The translations under genes and the position numbers were made by a program. Source: Okapia johnstoni (Eukaryota > Chordata > Mammalia > Artiodactyla > Giraffidae). From it: DNA of 64,000 bases. Numbering within the stretch: position 1 is the first letter of the stretch; each line of letters starts with the position of its first letter. Shown here piece after piece: positions 1 through 10,430 of the stretch. The stretch is taken from positions 90,078,397 through 90,142,396 of the forward strand of contig CM044305.1 in NCBI GenBank assembly GCA_024291935.2. Reading direction: 5' to 3'. The notes beneath the pieces were generated by a model. That model was not told the origin of the DNA. It made no database searches and saw only the letters and a program-made list of their open reading frames with translations.

Positions 1-546
1 TATTAGCATGTACTTTATTAGAAAGGAAATATCCTTGTAGATATGGGATGCGAGACAGAGAGTTTTTCTTGTGAGGGAAGACACTGTTTGGAGATGGCAG
101 ATGCTGGAGGAAGGGACCAAAAGGACACCCAAGGGAAGAATGGTTATAAGTGCCCCACATAACTCATTCACTTAACAATTCCCCAAGAGTTTTTCTGCTA
201 TATAAACCCAGAGATCCCTGATACATTCGAGTCTTTATATAATCATTCTTCTCTATTTATATGATACACATGACTTTAAGAAATAGTTCTTAAATACTCC
301 TGGGCATGAGTAAGAAAGCTTTTTGGAAGTCAAATCCTTCTTTAGAAGTAGGCGGGATATTAAAAAAAATGGGGCAAAAATAGAAAGACTTCCTCCTTGT
401 TTATCTCCAAGATGCCTTACGAATTGATTTAGAGGGCTGTATTATGCTGTGAGTCACACATTTGGCTAATAGCAGGTATTGAAAGCCAGAATCCAGGAAA
501 AGGACCTAACATATTCTGAGAAAATTCCAGGGCCACCTCACTCAGA
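1..546. other. Unique sequence, no feature recognised
   Basis: No repeat family, RNA gene or credible exon was recognised. Base composition is AT-rich and mixed, and the stretch ends where SINE-derived sequence begins. Confidence 0.5.
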
Positions 547-802
547 CAGTTCTTGTGTTCGCTGCATTAGCAGGTGGGTTCTTTACCACTAGTGCCACCT
601 GGAAAACCTACATATATGTGCCAACTGCAGCAGACATAAAAGACATGGGTTTCATCTCTGGGCCTGGAAGATCCCCTGGAGGAGGGCATGGAGACCCACT
701 CCAGTATTCTTGCCTGGAGAATCCCATGGGCAGAGGAGCTTGGTGGGCTACAGTCCATAGGGTCACAAAGAATCAGACATGACTGAAGTGACTTAGCACG
801 GA
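547..802 (+). mobile_element. Bov-tA SINE, composite with an inverted head piece
   Basis: About 612-800 reads as a sense Bov-tA body: a GGGTTTCATCTCTGGG box-B-like region, then CCACTCCAGTATTCTTGCC, then the BovB-derived tail with GGGTCACAAAGAATCAGACA. About 565-600 is a piece of the same SINE head in the opposite orientation (TTCTTTACCACTAGTGCCAC). The two parts therefore face each other. Bov-tA elements are short non-coding retroposons thought to be mobilised by BovB machinery. The inverted piece could be a separate truncated insertion or a 5' inversion made during integration. Confidence 0.85.
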
Positions 803-841
803 CGCACACACGCACGTGCGCACGCACACACATATACATAT
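803..841. repeat. Alternating pyrimidine-purine tract (CA/CG/TA)
   Basis: All 39 bases alternate pyrimidine and purine, with several CG and GC steps around 811-825. The tract joins the SINE tail to the L1 remnant. Such tracts can adopt left-handed Z-DNA; that property is known for this sequence type, not shown here. Confidence 0.8.
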
Positions 842-1015
842 TTATTCTTTTTTAGATTCTTTTCCATTATATGTCAAGATATTGTCAAGTTTTCTGTGTT
901 CTACAGTAGGACTTTGCGGTTTATCTATTTTATAATATATATAGTGGTGTGTATCTTGTAATCCCAAACTCCTGTTATCCTCCTCCCCTTCTCCCTTGGT
1001 AACCAAAGATTTGTC
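830..1015 (-). mobile_element. L1 LINE 3' end, antisense
   Basis: The sequence reads as the reverse complement of an L1 3' UTR: a T-rich start, TTCTTTTCCATTAT, TACAGTAGGAC, TTTATCTATTTTATA, then a pyrimidine-rich TCCTCCTCCCCTTCTCCC and TTGGTAACCAAAG. It is 5' truncated and non-coding. The divergence suggests an older L1 subfamily. Confidence 0.75.
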
Positions 1016-2395
1016 CTAGCCCCTTTCACCAAGTTCTCTAGCTTCAGAAATTCAATCCCTTACTCACTTAGCAATTTTCTTCATTTCTGTCCTTAGACAA
1101 TTTCTCTTACACCTCCCCCTACTGTTCCGTTTCCTCCAACTGGATCGATGACCCACTTGGCAGTTACATTTACAGAGCAATTGCATTTACATAAGATAGC
1201 TCTTATCAAGAGCCCAAAGAGGCATAAGGATAATACATATATAATAAGAAGAGTGCCTATTCATCACCCACATTTACTGTGCCTTCCTACAGGATAGACT
1301 GTTCTAGGAACTGGTATATGAAGGGAGAGAACCCTGTAAAATTTATCACTAAAGGTAATCAATGAGTTTTCAACTAATGTGCTCTCTGCCTGGAGGGTGA
1401 ATATAACAAAAGTATGGGGAAAACATATTTACTCTGTAAAGTTTGCTGAATTTAATTTGCACTTTCATTGATTTCATTTAATACAAAGATTATATAATCA
1501 GGAAGTCAGTAGCAATTGAGGATACCAAGCCTATTCTGCACCCATCAGGGCATTTTGGTAATATCTAGTAATGGCAGGAGATTCTCATTTAATTGAATTG
1601 GAAATGCAACATATATTAGCTTACAGAAACTTAATCAGTGTGATCAAATTAAAACAGGCCACTCAGACATACCATCCTGATTAAGGCACTTGCAAACACT
1701 CCACAATTATCAGAGATTTGTGGTGTTAATGATTTAAACTGAGGTTTTTTTCTCTGGGGATTCAGCCCTGGACCTTTTTTTTTTAAACTGACAATTAGAA
1801 AACTCCATTCTTTATTTTTAAAAAATGCTGCAACAGTATTATTGACATTAATTCTCAAATAATGCAGGATAGGAAAGAGCATGTGTTGCTGATTTTTTTT
1901 TTCTTTTAACAGTCACTGCCTTCTCTTTGGGATGAGGAACATTAATCTCAAAGCTTTAGCTCTTGGGAGTGGTAATGAAGTTTGGCAATGGTGAAGTGAC
2001 CATTTTTAAATGTATTAGGGGAAGACTCCACTTTTCTGCTTTCTGCAAAGCAGCTCCACATTCCATGGAAAGAGGTTTGCTTATAGCCCTATTCGAAAAC
2101 CACTTTGAGTGAACCAGCCTGTTGTCCTGGGTAGGAGACTACAGAAGTAGGCCATTTCTTTTAAATGTGTTCTTGATAGACCATTATGAACACTAGCTTG
2201 GGAGACATGAATTCCTCCTCCCTACCCCCCACCCCGCTTTAAAACCCATCTTCCCAGCCCACCACCCTTAAAATGCGGCAGTAGTAAATTACCTGGAAAG
2301 GATCTCGGGTTTCTAGTTCCATTACTTGTGTGAACAGTGGTGATGAGGGCTTGTCTAGCTATTTGTTTCTACTTTACTCAGCAAAGCCAGTCCCT
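1016..2395. other. Unique sequence with a possible L2 scrap
   Basis: Mostly unrecognised. About 1258-1335 (CATTTACTGTGCC ... CTGTTCTAGGAACTGG) weakly resembles an antisense L2 3' end. Poly-T runs occur near 1777-1786 and 1890-1898. No exon-like open frame stands out. Confidence 0.4.
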
Positions 2396-2515
2396 ACATT
2401 TAATCACAGAGAAAATGGAGATTCAGAGAGGCTAGGTGACTTTTTTAAGGTGGCAGACTGAATAAGGATCAGGTCCAGAGCTAGAGCCCTGATCTTTCAA
2501 CTTTCAGGGTTTTTT
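2396..2515 (-). mobile_element. MIR SINE, antisense, diverged
   Basis: AAAATGGAGATTCAGAGAGG followed by a diverged TTTAAGGTGGCAGACTGAA and GAGCTAGAGCCCTGATCTTT matches the order of an antisense MIR core and head. It is old and non-coding. Confidence 0.6.
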
Positions 2516-2519
2516 GTGT

Positions 2520-3470
2520 TTCACCCATTGATGCTTGGGCCCAGCCCAGTCTCAATTAGGACAAGTTTCAAGTCATTGGAATCTGCCTTCAAAGGATGAT
2601 GTACTATAGAATAAGCAAGTCAGTTAATGGAAATAAGGACTACAGTGGGGACAAAGCAGAGGATGAAGAGGAGAGGGGGATACTGTGCTGAGATGGGGTG
2701 GGAGATCTGACTGCCAACAGGCCTGGCAGCAGCCTGCTACGGTAAGATGGTTAAAACCAACATCCACCAAAAGCACAATCAGGCACTATTTCCCAGCTTC
2801 TAGTTCAGAAAGGCGGGGACAAGTGATGGGTTAAAGTGAAGGGGCCTGTGGGGTAAAAGCATCCTAGCATGGTTCCCTGCACCTGTTTGTAATCTCAGGG
2901 GAAAGCCATGAGTCCTACACTTGGTTCCATATCCAACTCCCCAACATAACTCTCTTTGTTTAAAATAATCTCAAGGACCCAGGAGAAGGAGTCATTTATT
3001 TATTCATTTGTTCATTGAAAACATGGTGCTAAGTCATTTAACTGTTTTCACATACTGAGTTACAAGGCATTCACTTTATACTCTTGCAATAAAATGAAAC
3101 AAGAGAATAAGTAGTCTTTCCCAGAGTGTGTTGAAGACACTTTATTCTGTTTCCTACAGACAATTTACAGAAGTGTCTCATATCAGTGCATATACTAAGA
3201 GCATGATGTGCCCTGGTATACTGTGGAAGAAAAAAAAATTTCCACCTATTCTTCCTTAAGGATTCATAGCCCTGCATTAGCTGGATAGAGCAGCAAAGAA
3301 GTGGAAAGTTAACAATAAGAATGAGAGCTGTTACTTCCACAGCTTTGTCTTTTATTACCCAGCATCCACATTCCTCCAGTTGCATCTCTGGTTGCACCTT
3401 CTTTACAGAGCATACCTAGGATCTATGTCTATGATCTATGAGCATCTTCTCTACTTAAAAATAAGATGCT
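2520..3470. other. Unique sequence, no feature recognised
   Basis: A short TTTATTTATTCATTTG run near 2995-3012 is the only low-complexity patch. An open minus-strand frame of 108 codons at 3071-3397 has no recognisable domain and looks like chance. Confidence 0.45.
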
Positions 3471-3472
3471 CA

Positions 3473-3600
3473 GGACCTTCCTGGTGGTCCAGTGGTTAAG
3501 ACTGTGCTTCCAATGCAAGGGGCATGGGTTCTATTCCTGGTTGGGGAACTAAGGTCCCACATGCCTCGTGGTACAGCCAAAAGAAAAGGAAAAAGAAAAA
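3473..3600 (+). mobile_element. CHR-type tRNA-Glu SINE
   Basis: The tRNA-derived head CTGGTGGTCCAGTGGTTAAG is followed by CCAATGCAAGGGGCATGGG, a GGTTCTATTCCTGG box-B region, GGGGAACTAAGGTCCCACAT and an A-rich tail. AAGATGCT occurs on both sides (3463-3470 and 3602-3609), a plausible remnant of the target duplication. CHR SINEs are shared by cetaceans, hippos and ruminants. Confidence 0.85.
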
Positions 3601-3884
3601 AAAGATGCTTAAGAACAGCGACTGAATCTCTTTCTGTTTCAGCCCTGTTTTCTACTCCTCCTCCCCTCCTCTTACATCCACCTTTCTACTCCCACCTACC
3701 CCTGCATCTGGTATTGTGCCCGTCACATACCAGATGTACAATATTTACTGATTGACTTAATGAAGACACTAGTTCCTGGTTAAATGCTAAACGGATATTG
3801 TTCAAGGGGAGGAAGGGATGCTCTCAGGCTGCATCAGGAGAGACATGAAGGACAAAGTGGCATATTAACTGCGTTCTGCAATGT

Positions 3885-4345
3885 AAGTAGTAATACTAAC
3901 TCCATTTAGTGAGCACTCATGTGGACCAGGGGCTTCCCAGGTGTTGCTAGTGGTAAAGAACCTGCCTGCCAATGCAGGAGACACAAGAGATGTGGGTTCG
4001 ATCTCTGGGTCAGGAAGATTCCCTGGAGGAGGGAATGGCAAACTACTCCAGTATTCTTGCCTGGAGAATCCCATGGACAGAAGAGACGGTGGGCTACAGT
4101 CTATAGGGTCACAAAGAGTCAGACAGGACTGAAGTGACTTACACACACACGCATGTGGACCAGAATATTTGCATAAGTTATCTCACTGAATCCTCAAAGG
4201 AATTCTAGTAAAGACAGCTCCAATTATTACTTCCATTTTATGGATGAGGAAACTGAGGCCCAAAGATGTTAAGTAACTTGTCCAAGATGCAGAGCTGGGA
4301 ATGAACCTATTCCTATCTAATTGAAAGAGTGGGCTCTTTCCAACA
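3885..4345 (-). mobile_element. MIR SINE, antisense, split by a Bov-tA
   Basis: The outer parts, 3885-3929 and 4152-4345, join into one antisense MIR: CATTTAGTGAGCACT, then TTATCTCACTGAATCC, TTTTATGGATGAGGAAACTG and AGTAACTTGTCCAAG. A Bov-tA (3930-4151) interrupts it. The MIR was in place before the ruminant SINE landed. Confidence 0.8.
3930..4151 (+). mobile_element. Bov-tA SINE with 12-bp TSD
   Basis: A nearly full Bov-tA runs from GGGCTTCCCAGGTG through CCTGCCAATGCAGGAGAC, TGGGTTCGATCTCTGG and CTCCAGTATTCTTGCCTGG to GGGTCACAAAGAGTCAGACA and a CA-rich tail. The flanking repeat CATGTGGACCAG is exact at 3918-3929 and 4152-4163, which fixes the edges. It sits inside a MIR. Confidence 0.93.
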
Positions 4346-4637
4346 AACTAGGATTTAGACAGGTGTAGCTGAAGGATGGAGGCCACTCAGGATAGGTGCA
4401 ATGGTGTTAAAAAAAAAAAATCGGAATGTGGCAGACAAGGAGACCAGTATAACCAAGGGGTGGGCTGAGGTAATGATGACACTAGATACTTGTGAGAAAG
4501 CTGAATTAGTCAGTGAACATAAAACACTGGAGAGAGAGAGTTTAAAAATTATAATAAAATTGTGTATGGGATTACATAGAATACCTACAATGAAGAAATA
4601 TATTAGAAAAGCTCATGGGCCTTCTAATGGTATTCAA

Positions 4638-4799
4638 AATAACAATACAGGGCACTTGCCTGGTGGTCCAATGGTTAAGACTCAGTACTTCCAATGCAGG
4701 GGTTCAGGTTTGATCCCTGGTCAGGAAACTAAGATCCCACATGATGCAAGGTATGGAAAAAAATTAACAAAAAGTTGAAAAAAAATAATAACAATACAG
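4638..4799 (+). mobile_element. CHR-type SINE with 13-bp TSD
   Basis: CCTGGTGGTCCAATGGTTAAG, CCAATGCAGGGGTTCAGG, TTTGATCCCTGGTCAGG and AACTAAGATCCCACATG mark a CHR element with an A-rich tail. Its body is about 4651-4786. AATAACAATACAG is repeated exactly at 4638-4650 and 4787-4799. Confidence 0.9.
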
Positions 4800-5190
4800 A
4801 CTGTGGCTTAAACATCCACCTGACTATTTTCAGGGAGAGGATGGCTTAAGAAACTAAAATAATCCTTTCTGCAAGCTAATGGTCTTTTCCTCCCCTCCAG
4901 GTTTCATTACAGCCTAGCACAGACGCCAGTTTAAGGAAATGGAGTGGAAATTGTGTGTGTTCATCTAGTCTTCAGAGCAGAAGCCAATTGAGGAGCATTA
5001 CTCAAAATCTGTGGCATTTTTTTTTCTCCTCCAAGTATTTCAGGTTCAGCCTGGGTTTAGGGATGAGATCTCAGGGAACAATCACTGGTCAGTCAGCTTC
5101 CTTTTATCTCTTCAGAGCAATCTGGCCATGAGGGAGGCATCTCTTTCATTCACTTCTTCCTCTTCTTTTTTTTTTTTTAACTGTTTTTGC
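4800..5190. other. Unique sequence, no feature recognised
   Basis: No family recognised. A T-rich run near 5165-5178 precedes the antisense SINE that follows. Confidence 0.45.
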
Positions 5191-5194
5191 TTTT

Positions 5195-5361
5195 AAAAAC
5201 ATTTATTTATTTATTTGGCTGCACCAGGTTTTAGCTGCAGCACGTGGGATATTCGATCTTATTGAGGCATGTGGGATCCACTTCCCTGACCAGGGGTTGA
5301 ACCCAGGGCTCTGCATTGGGAGAGTGCAGTCTTACCCACTGGACCACCAGGGAACTCCCTG
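5195..5361 (-). mobile_element. CHR-type SINE, antisense
   Basis: It begins with the reverse-complement A tail (ATTTATTTATTTATTTGG), followed by GACCAGGGGTTGAACCCAGG (box B in reverse) and CCACTGGACCACCAGGGAA (tRNA head in reverse). Confidence 0.87.
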
Positions 5362-5534
5362 GTTTTAAGAGCTTGCGGAAGCGGCACGGCAGAGAAAGGC
5401 TGGAATCCCATACTGTGCTCCCCCTACATCCTCAGGCTGGGGCTGTACCAAGGGTTATCGAACTCATTCTAAGCATTCTTTAAAAAATGAAATGTAGTCA
5501 GACCTCAGGATAGATAACAGATTAAAATGGAGTC

Positions 5535-5774
5535 ACCCTCATTCTCATTGGAAAAGACCCTAATGCTGGGGAGGATTGGGGGCAGGAGGAGAAGGGGACG
5601 ACAGAGGAGGAGATGGCTGGATGGCATCACCGACTCCATGGGCATGGGTTTGGGTAGACTCCGGGAGTTGGTGATAGACAGGGAGGCCTGGCGTGCTGCG
5701 ATTCATGGGGTCGCAAAGAGTCGGACACGACTGAGCGACTGAACTGAACTGAACTGAACTGACCCTCATTCTCA
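5535..5774 (+). mobile_element. BovB LINE 3' tail, 5'-truncated, 13-bp TSD
   Basis: About 5548-5761 matches the last ~210 bp of BovB: GAAAAGACCCTAATGCTGGG, the GAGGAGAAGGGGACGACAGA stretch, GGGTCGCAAAGAGTCGGACA and an (ACTGA)n tail. ACCCTCATTCTCA is exact at 5535-5547 and 5762-5774. The encoded part corresponds to the C-terminal end of the BovB ORF2 protein and is too short to act. The low divergence suggests a fairly recent insertion. Confidence 0.92.
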
Positions 5775-6755
5775 CCAGTCTCTGAGGTGCTGCTTCTGCA
5801 CCCAAGAGTTATTCAGAACATAGATTGAAAACCACTGATCTAGACAAAGGAAGGATGCAGTAAGTGCACCGTGATGGCTCCCTGAGCCCAGATAGCTTCT
5901 TTAGTCTTCTTTTTAGCCCTTTTTCCATCTGTTAGAAGCCAAACTAGGAATGGAGAATGGTGACCGAATGGACAGGCAGATTCCTCACCAGGAGACAGAC
6001 ATTTACAGAGCAGGGAGTATGTGGGAGGGAGAATAAATCTTTTTCTTGGCCCTCCTATACCTTAGCACAAAATGCTTTGTCCATTGTAAGCATTAGGTAA
6101 TGAATGGGAACCTTGACTCCCGCTTTAAAAGAAATTAAAAATACCTAGCAGCCATCCACAATATCATGCCTTTGTTTCCTCCTTGCCACCAAGTGGGTGA
6201 CAGAGACCCAGATTGAATTTAGGTAAAAAAAAACCCCACGGCCTCCAAAATGAAGGTGTTTATAAGGACAAAGCCGGCTTATCTGCATTTCATAGAAGAA
6301 GGAGCAGTCCTGGGAAATAGATGTGGGTGGGTAGAAGCAGCAAACTATTTTCTGATCAAGATCACAGTGGAAGCAGGTGTCCTTGTGACTACTGTCAAGG
6401 CATAGAACAGCCTGATCTCCCTTCAAGGTTCCATAGGCATGAATGGGAGAAGTCAAGGTAAACAGGCAGAGGCTGAGTACAGAGCATCTCATGAAAGCCC
6501 ATGGAGAACACATCTCCTCCTCAACCATGAGAAAGTAAGACACTGTTGAGGACCCCTTGGAAGCAATCCCAGCACTCTTTTGTCATTATGCTCTGTGACT
6601 TCAAAAAAGGAGAATCAGTGCTCCTGGCTCAGGTCCATAGCCAGCCATACTCAGAGCTTGTCTCTGCTGAGGTGCCTGGACAGCCACCCTAAAGGGGACC
6701 CTCCAGATTGGGTATGATCCATGCCACCAAAGCAAGCGATGAGCTCTCCTTGAAC
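5775..6755. other. Unique sequence, no feature recognised
   Basis: GAAAACCACTGATCTAGA near 5827-5844 resembles the end of a MER5-like element but is too short to call. A 132-codon minus-strand frame at 6145-6543 has no recognisable domain and no SINE content; it looks like chance. Confidence 0.4.
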
Positions 6756-6832
6756 CAATGTCAGGGGTAGTTTTCAGATTAAATGAGAAAATGCATGCAT
6801 TTAAAGCACTTAGAATAGGGCCTGGTGCTTCT
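6756..6832 (+). mobile_element. MIR SINE 3' part
   Basis: TTAAATGAGAAAATGCATGCATTTAAAGCACTTAGAATAGGGCCTGG (6779-6825) follows the MIR 3' order: AAATGAG, ATGCATG, AAAGCACTTAG, GCCTGG. It is diverged and non-coding. Confidence 0.65.
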
Positions 6833-6965
6833 CTGATGAGATTACTCAGTTCTTACTCTTGCTGACCAATTACCAGCCCATTGATGATGACCATCCCAAT
6901 GAATTTACAGAGCATTTATCATTATTTACAATCATGATAAATGTAGTCATTTTTTTTTTCTCTCT

Positions 6966-7088
6966 AAAGGCAACCCACTCCAGTATTCTTGCCTGGAAAA
7001 TTCCATGGACCGAGGAGCCTGGTAGTCTACAGTCCATGGGGTTGCAAGGAGTCGGACACAACTGAGCCACTTCACTTCACTTCACTTC
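6966..7088 (+). mobile_element. Bov-tA SINE, 5'-truncated
   Basis: It starts at GGCAACCCACTCCAGTATTC and runs through the BovB-like tail GGAGTCGGACACAACTGAG to a short (CACTT)n end. The tRNA-derived head is missing. Confidence 0.9.
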
Positions 7089-7207
7089 AAACTTCAAAAC
7101 TATGTTCAGAATTTTGTAAAAGTTTCTTCAATTTTCTTATAAAAACTTCAAGCTGGTGTTAGGGTACAAAATTGTTTTCCTTAAAATAAAATTATTTGAC
7201 TATATAA

Positions 7208-7268
7208 AAAAGAATAGGGCTTGGTGTATAGGGAGCACTTAATAAATGTTACTGCCTATTTAAAAATT
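7208..7268 (+). mobile_element. MIR 3' end fragment
   Basis: AGGGCTTGGTGTATAGGGAG and CACTTAATAAATGTTACTG match the MIR 3' end. Confidence 0.6.
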
Positions 7269-7277
7269 CCTGGTCCT

Positions 7278-7423
7278 TGGGACTTCTCTGGTGGTCCAGT
7301 GGTTAAGAATCTGCCTTCCAATGCAGCGGACATAGGTTCGATCTCTGGTTGGGGAACTAAGATCCCACATGCCATGAGGCAACTAAACCCTGATGCTGCA
7401 ACTAAGACCTGACACAGCCCAGA
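7278..7423 (+). mobile_element. CHR-type SINE
   Basis: GGGACTTCTCTGGTGGTCC, AGTGGTTAAGAATCTGCC, GGTTCGATCTCTGG, GGGGAACTAAGATCCCACAT and GCAACTAAGACCTGACACAG give a clear CHR order. It lies between two MIR-derived pieces. Confidence 0.88.
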
Positions 7424-7630
7424 CATGGGTGGAATCTTAGCGCCATCATCTGTTACCTACATGACCTGGAACAGGTCAATATCATCTCAGATTTCTTGTC
7501 AGTAAAAAGAGCTAATAATAACCTTTTCTTTATAGACCTGTTGTAATAACTAGACAAGATAACATTATGTAAAGCACTTTCCACAATACCGACATACAGA
7601 AAGCACTCAATAAATTGTAGTTAATAAAGG
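7424..7630 (+). mobile_element. MIR SINE
   Basis: GGGTGGAATCTTAGCGCCATC (head/box-B region), TGACCTGGAACAGGTCA, AATAATAACC, TTATGTAAAGCACTT and AAAGCACTCAATAAATTG follow MIR order from head to 3' end. Confidence 0.75.
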
Positions 7631-7640
7631 CATCATTATA

Positions 7641-7869
7641 GTAGTAGTGGTTTAGTCATTCAGTCATGCCCGACTCTTTGAGGCCCCATGGACTGTAGCC
7701 CATGAGGCTCCTCTGTCCGTGGGATTCTCCTGGCAAGAATACTGGAGTGGATTGCCATTTCCTTCTCCAGGGGATCTTCCCAACCCCGAGACTGAACCTG
7801 GGTCTCTTGCGCCTTCTGCAGTGGAAGGCAGATTCTTTACCACTAAGCCACCTGGGAAGCTCCAAAAGT
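7641..7869 (-). mobile_element. Bov-tA SINE, antisense, short TSD
   Basis: Read in reverse this is a nearly full Bov-tA: CATGCCCGACTCTTTGAGGC, GGCAAGAATACTGGAGTGG, CTGAACCTGGGTCTCTTGCG and TTTACCACTAAGCCACCTGG. ATCATTATA occurs at 7632-7640 and 7870-7878. It inserted beside the tail of a MIR. Confidence 0.92.
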
Positions 7870-7944
7870 ATCATTATATATTTGCTATATGTGAGGAATG
7901 GTTCTAATTTTTTCAATGTATTACTCTATTTACATAAATTTTTT

Positions 7945-8232
7945 CTCAAATGTCACCTTTCAGTGAGGTCTTCTCCAACCACCTTATTTAAATTGACAAA
8001 TTTTCTGTCTGTATCACTCCTTATCCCTCTGCCCTGCCCTTTCTCAACCCCCTCCTTAGAACTAATTTCTAAAACACTTACTTAATAAATAATTTTCTTG
8101 TTTAATGACAATATCCCTCCACTAGAATGGGTATGAGGGTAGGGAATTTGGTTTGTTTCCTTCTTTGTTCAGAGCCTACAATAGTACCTGATATCTCACA
8201 AGCAATCAATGAAAGTTTTGAATGAATGAAGA
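7945..8232 (+). mobile_element. L2 LINE 3' end
   Basis: AAATGTCACCTTTCAGTGAG, CTTCTCCAACCACC, CCACTAGAATGGG, GAGGGTAGGGAATTTGG and a terminal TTTTGAATGAATGAAG follow the L2 3' UTR order. It is old and non-coding. Confidence 0.8.
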
Positions 8233-8235
8233 ATT

Positions 8236-8400
8236 TAATCCTCAAGAAAATCCATGAAGCAGACACTGTTAGTATGTCCCTTTCACAAGTGAAGAAACTG
8301 ATGCACAGAGAGATTTAGAAACTTACCAAGGAAGTGCTGGGATTTTAAAGCAGTGACTGGGCTCCAAGTTTTGTCATCTTAACCACAGCACTATACTGTT
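8236..8400 (-). mobile_element. MIR SINE, antisense
   Basis: AATCCTCAAGAAAATCCATG, CACAAGTGAAGAAACTGATG and AACTTACCAAGGAAGTGCTG are an antisense MIR core. The following region carries a diverged head. Confidence 0.7.
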
Positions 8401-8409
8401 TCTTTTTAA

Positions 8410-8512
8410 GAGCTCATGGAGGGGTAGAATGAGGAGTGGGGTGAGGGGAAAAAGGAGAGAAAAAGAGGGAGAAAACATGAATGAGAGAATGAGAATAATG
8501 GAAAAGAGTGTA
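8410..8512. repeat. GA-rich low-complexity tract
   Basis: Purine-rich on the + strand (GGGGTGAGGGGAAAAAGGAG and similar) with no regular unit. The rest of 8513-8789 shows nothing recognisable. Confidence 0.7.
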
Positions 8513-9026
8513 TGCGAGCCTATGAAATTTAGAGTTTATTTTGCTTTTCGCTTTTTGTTATCTTCCTCCTCTGCATGAGAGTATCTACTTTTATTTGCTG
8601 ATGAAATTTCTGTGCAAGACTTTGGAAATTTAGCTTTGACCTTTCGATAAAAGCAGTGATCATTCATTTGTCCCCAAAATATCATCTTTAGAGGACACTT
8701 CCATTGTCCAACTATCGCTCCATTGCTTTTATGTGTCTTTTGAACGAAGCTAAATGGGAAGGAATTATTTACACATTAGATAACTCATAGCTATTCAACA
8801 CTGTACTAGAGGTTCGAACTTGTTCAATAAGGCAAGGAAAAAAACGCTTCCATATTGGAAAAGAAGAATAAAACTATCTTTATTCACAGATGACATTTGT
8901 CTGTGTAGAAAATCGAATGGAATCTTCAAAAAAGCTCCTGGAATTAATATGTGAGCTTAGCAAGTTAGTAAAATATAAGATTGGTATACAAATACCAACT
9001 GTACTTCATATCCTAGCTATCATACC

Positions 9027-9418
9027 AAGTGAAGTAAGTCAGACAAAGAAGGGTAAATATCGTATCATTCCGCTTATATGTGGAATGTAAAAAAAGGATA
9101 CAAATGAACTTATTTTTAAAACAGATTCACAGACTTAGAAAATAAACATGGTTATCAAAGGGGAAAGATGGGGAGGAAGGATAAATTGCAAGTGTGGGAT
9201 TGACAAATATATACTACTATATATAAAATAGATAATCAACAAGGACCTACTGTATAGCACAGGAAATTCTGCTCAATATTCTGTGATGACCTATATGGGA
9301 AGAATCTGAAAAAGAATAGACACATGTACAGGTACAACTGAATCACTTTGCTGTACCCCTGAAACCAACACAACATTGTAAATCAACTATAGTCCAATAT
9401 AAAATTTTTTTTTTTAAA
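9027..9418 (+). mobile_element. Younger L1 3' end nested in an older L1
   Basis: AAGTGAAGTAAGTCAGACAA, CTTATATGTGGAATGTAAAA, AGATTCACAGACTTAGAAAA, ACCTACTGTATAGCACAGG, ACTGAATCACTTTGCTGTAC and AACATTGTAAATCAACTATA are the ordered landmarks of an artiodactyl L1 3' UTR, ending in T/A-rich sequence. It interrupts ORF2 sequence that resumes at about 9419. The exact left edge is uncertain by some tens of bases. Confidence 0.8.
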
Positions 9419-10138
9419 AAAGGAAACTTGGGGAAAAACAATTGGAAGTTAAAATAATAGAATACTATTTGCCATGCCATCCAAAGTATGAAAAACTTAG
9501 GGATACATCTGACAAAAGACAGAAAAAATGGGTACACTGAAAACTACAAAACATTGCTGAATGGAATTAAAGACAATTTCAATAAATGGAGAGATATGCT
9601 GTGTTCATAGCTTTTAAGACTCAACATCATCAAGATTTCAGTTTTTCCCATATTTGATACATAGATCGAACACAATCCCTGCCAAAATCTCAGCAGGTCT
9701 TTTTTCTTTTTCTGGAAGTTTACAGGCTGATTCTAAAATGCATATGGAAATGCACAGGACCTAGACTATCCAAAACAACTTCAAAAAGGAAGAATAAAGA
9801 TTCACACTATCTGATTTCAAAACTTATCCAGCTAGGGTAATCAAGACTGTGTGGAGCTGACATAGAGATAAAATATTGATCAATTAAGAGTCTGGAAAAA
9901 AATAAATATATATTACATACATATATTATATATAATTGAGCTTTTATTTCAACAAAATTGCCAATGGAGAAAGGATATTCTTCTTCAATGATGGCACCAG
10001 AACAACTAGATATCCATATGTAAAAACAAAACTTTGATCTTTACCCTGCACCATATCCAAAACTTATGTTACATAATTGCCCTAAATGTAAAATCAAAAT
10101 CATAAAACATCTAGAAGGAAACATAGACGAAAACTTCT

Positions 10139-10430
10139 GTGGGACTTCTCTGGTGGTCCAGTGGCTAAGACTTCATGCTCCCAGTGCAGGGGGCCCAGGT
10201 TTGAACCCTGGTCAGGGAACTAGATCCCATGTGCCACAACTAATAGTTCTCAAGCAGCAACTAAAGATCCCATAATGTCTCAAGGAAGATCAAAGATCCC
10301 ACATGCTGCACCCAAGACCCAGTGCAGCCAAATAAATAAAAATATATATTAAAATTTGTATTTTAAATTTGTATTTATAAATACATATAGATATTAAAAT
10401 AATAATAAATAAATACACTTGCTTTCTCCC
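10139..10430 (+). mobile_element. CHR-type SINE with long A/T-rich tail
   Basis: GGGACTTCTCTGGTGGTCC, AGTGGCTAAGACTTCATGC, GGTTTGAACCCTGGTCAGG and GCAGCCAAATAAATAAAAA define a long CHR copy. About 10335-10430 is a degenerate A/T-rich tail. It lies inside the old L1 relic. Confidence 0.87.

Noticed and set aside
3865..4146. Open frames with [20 protein letters not shown] peptides, also seen at other SINEs in the window
   Set aside because: These are translations of Bov-tA SINEs, not proteins.
6145..6543. 132-codon minus-strand frame
   Set aside because: No domain, splice signals or repeat origin; compatible with chance in AT-rich DNA.
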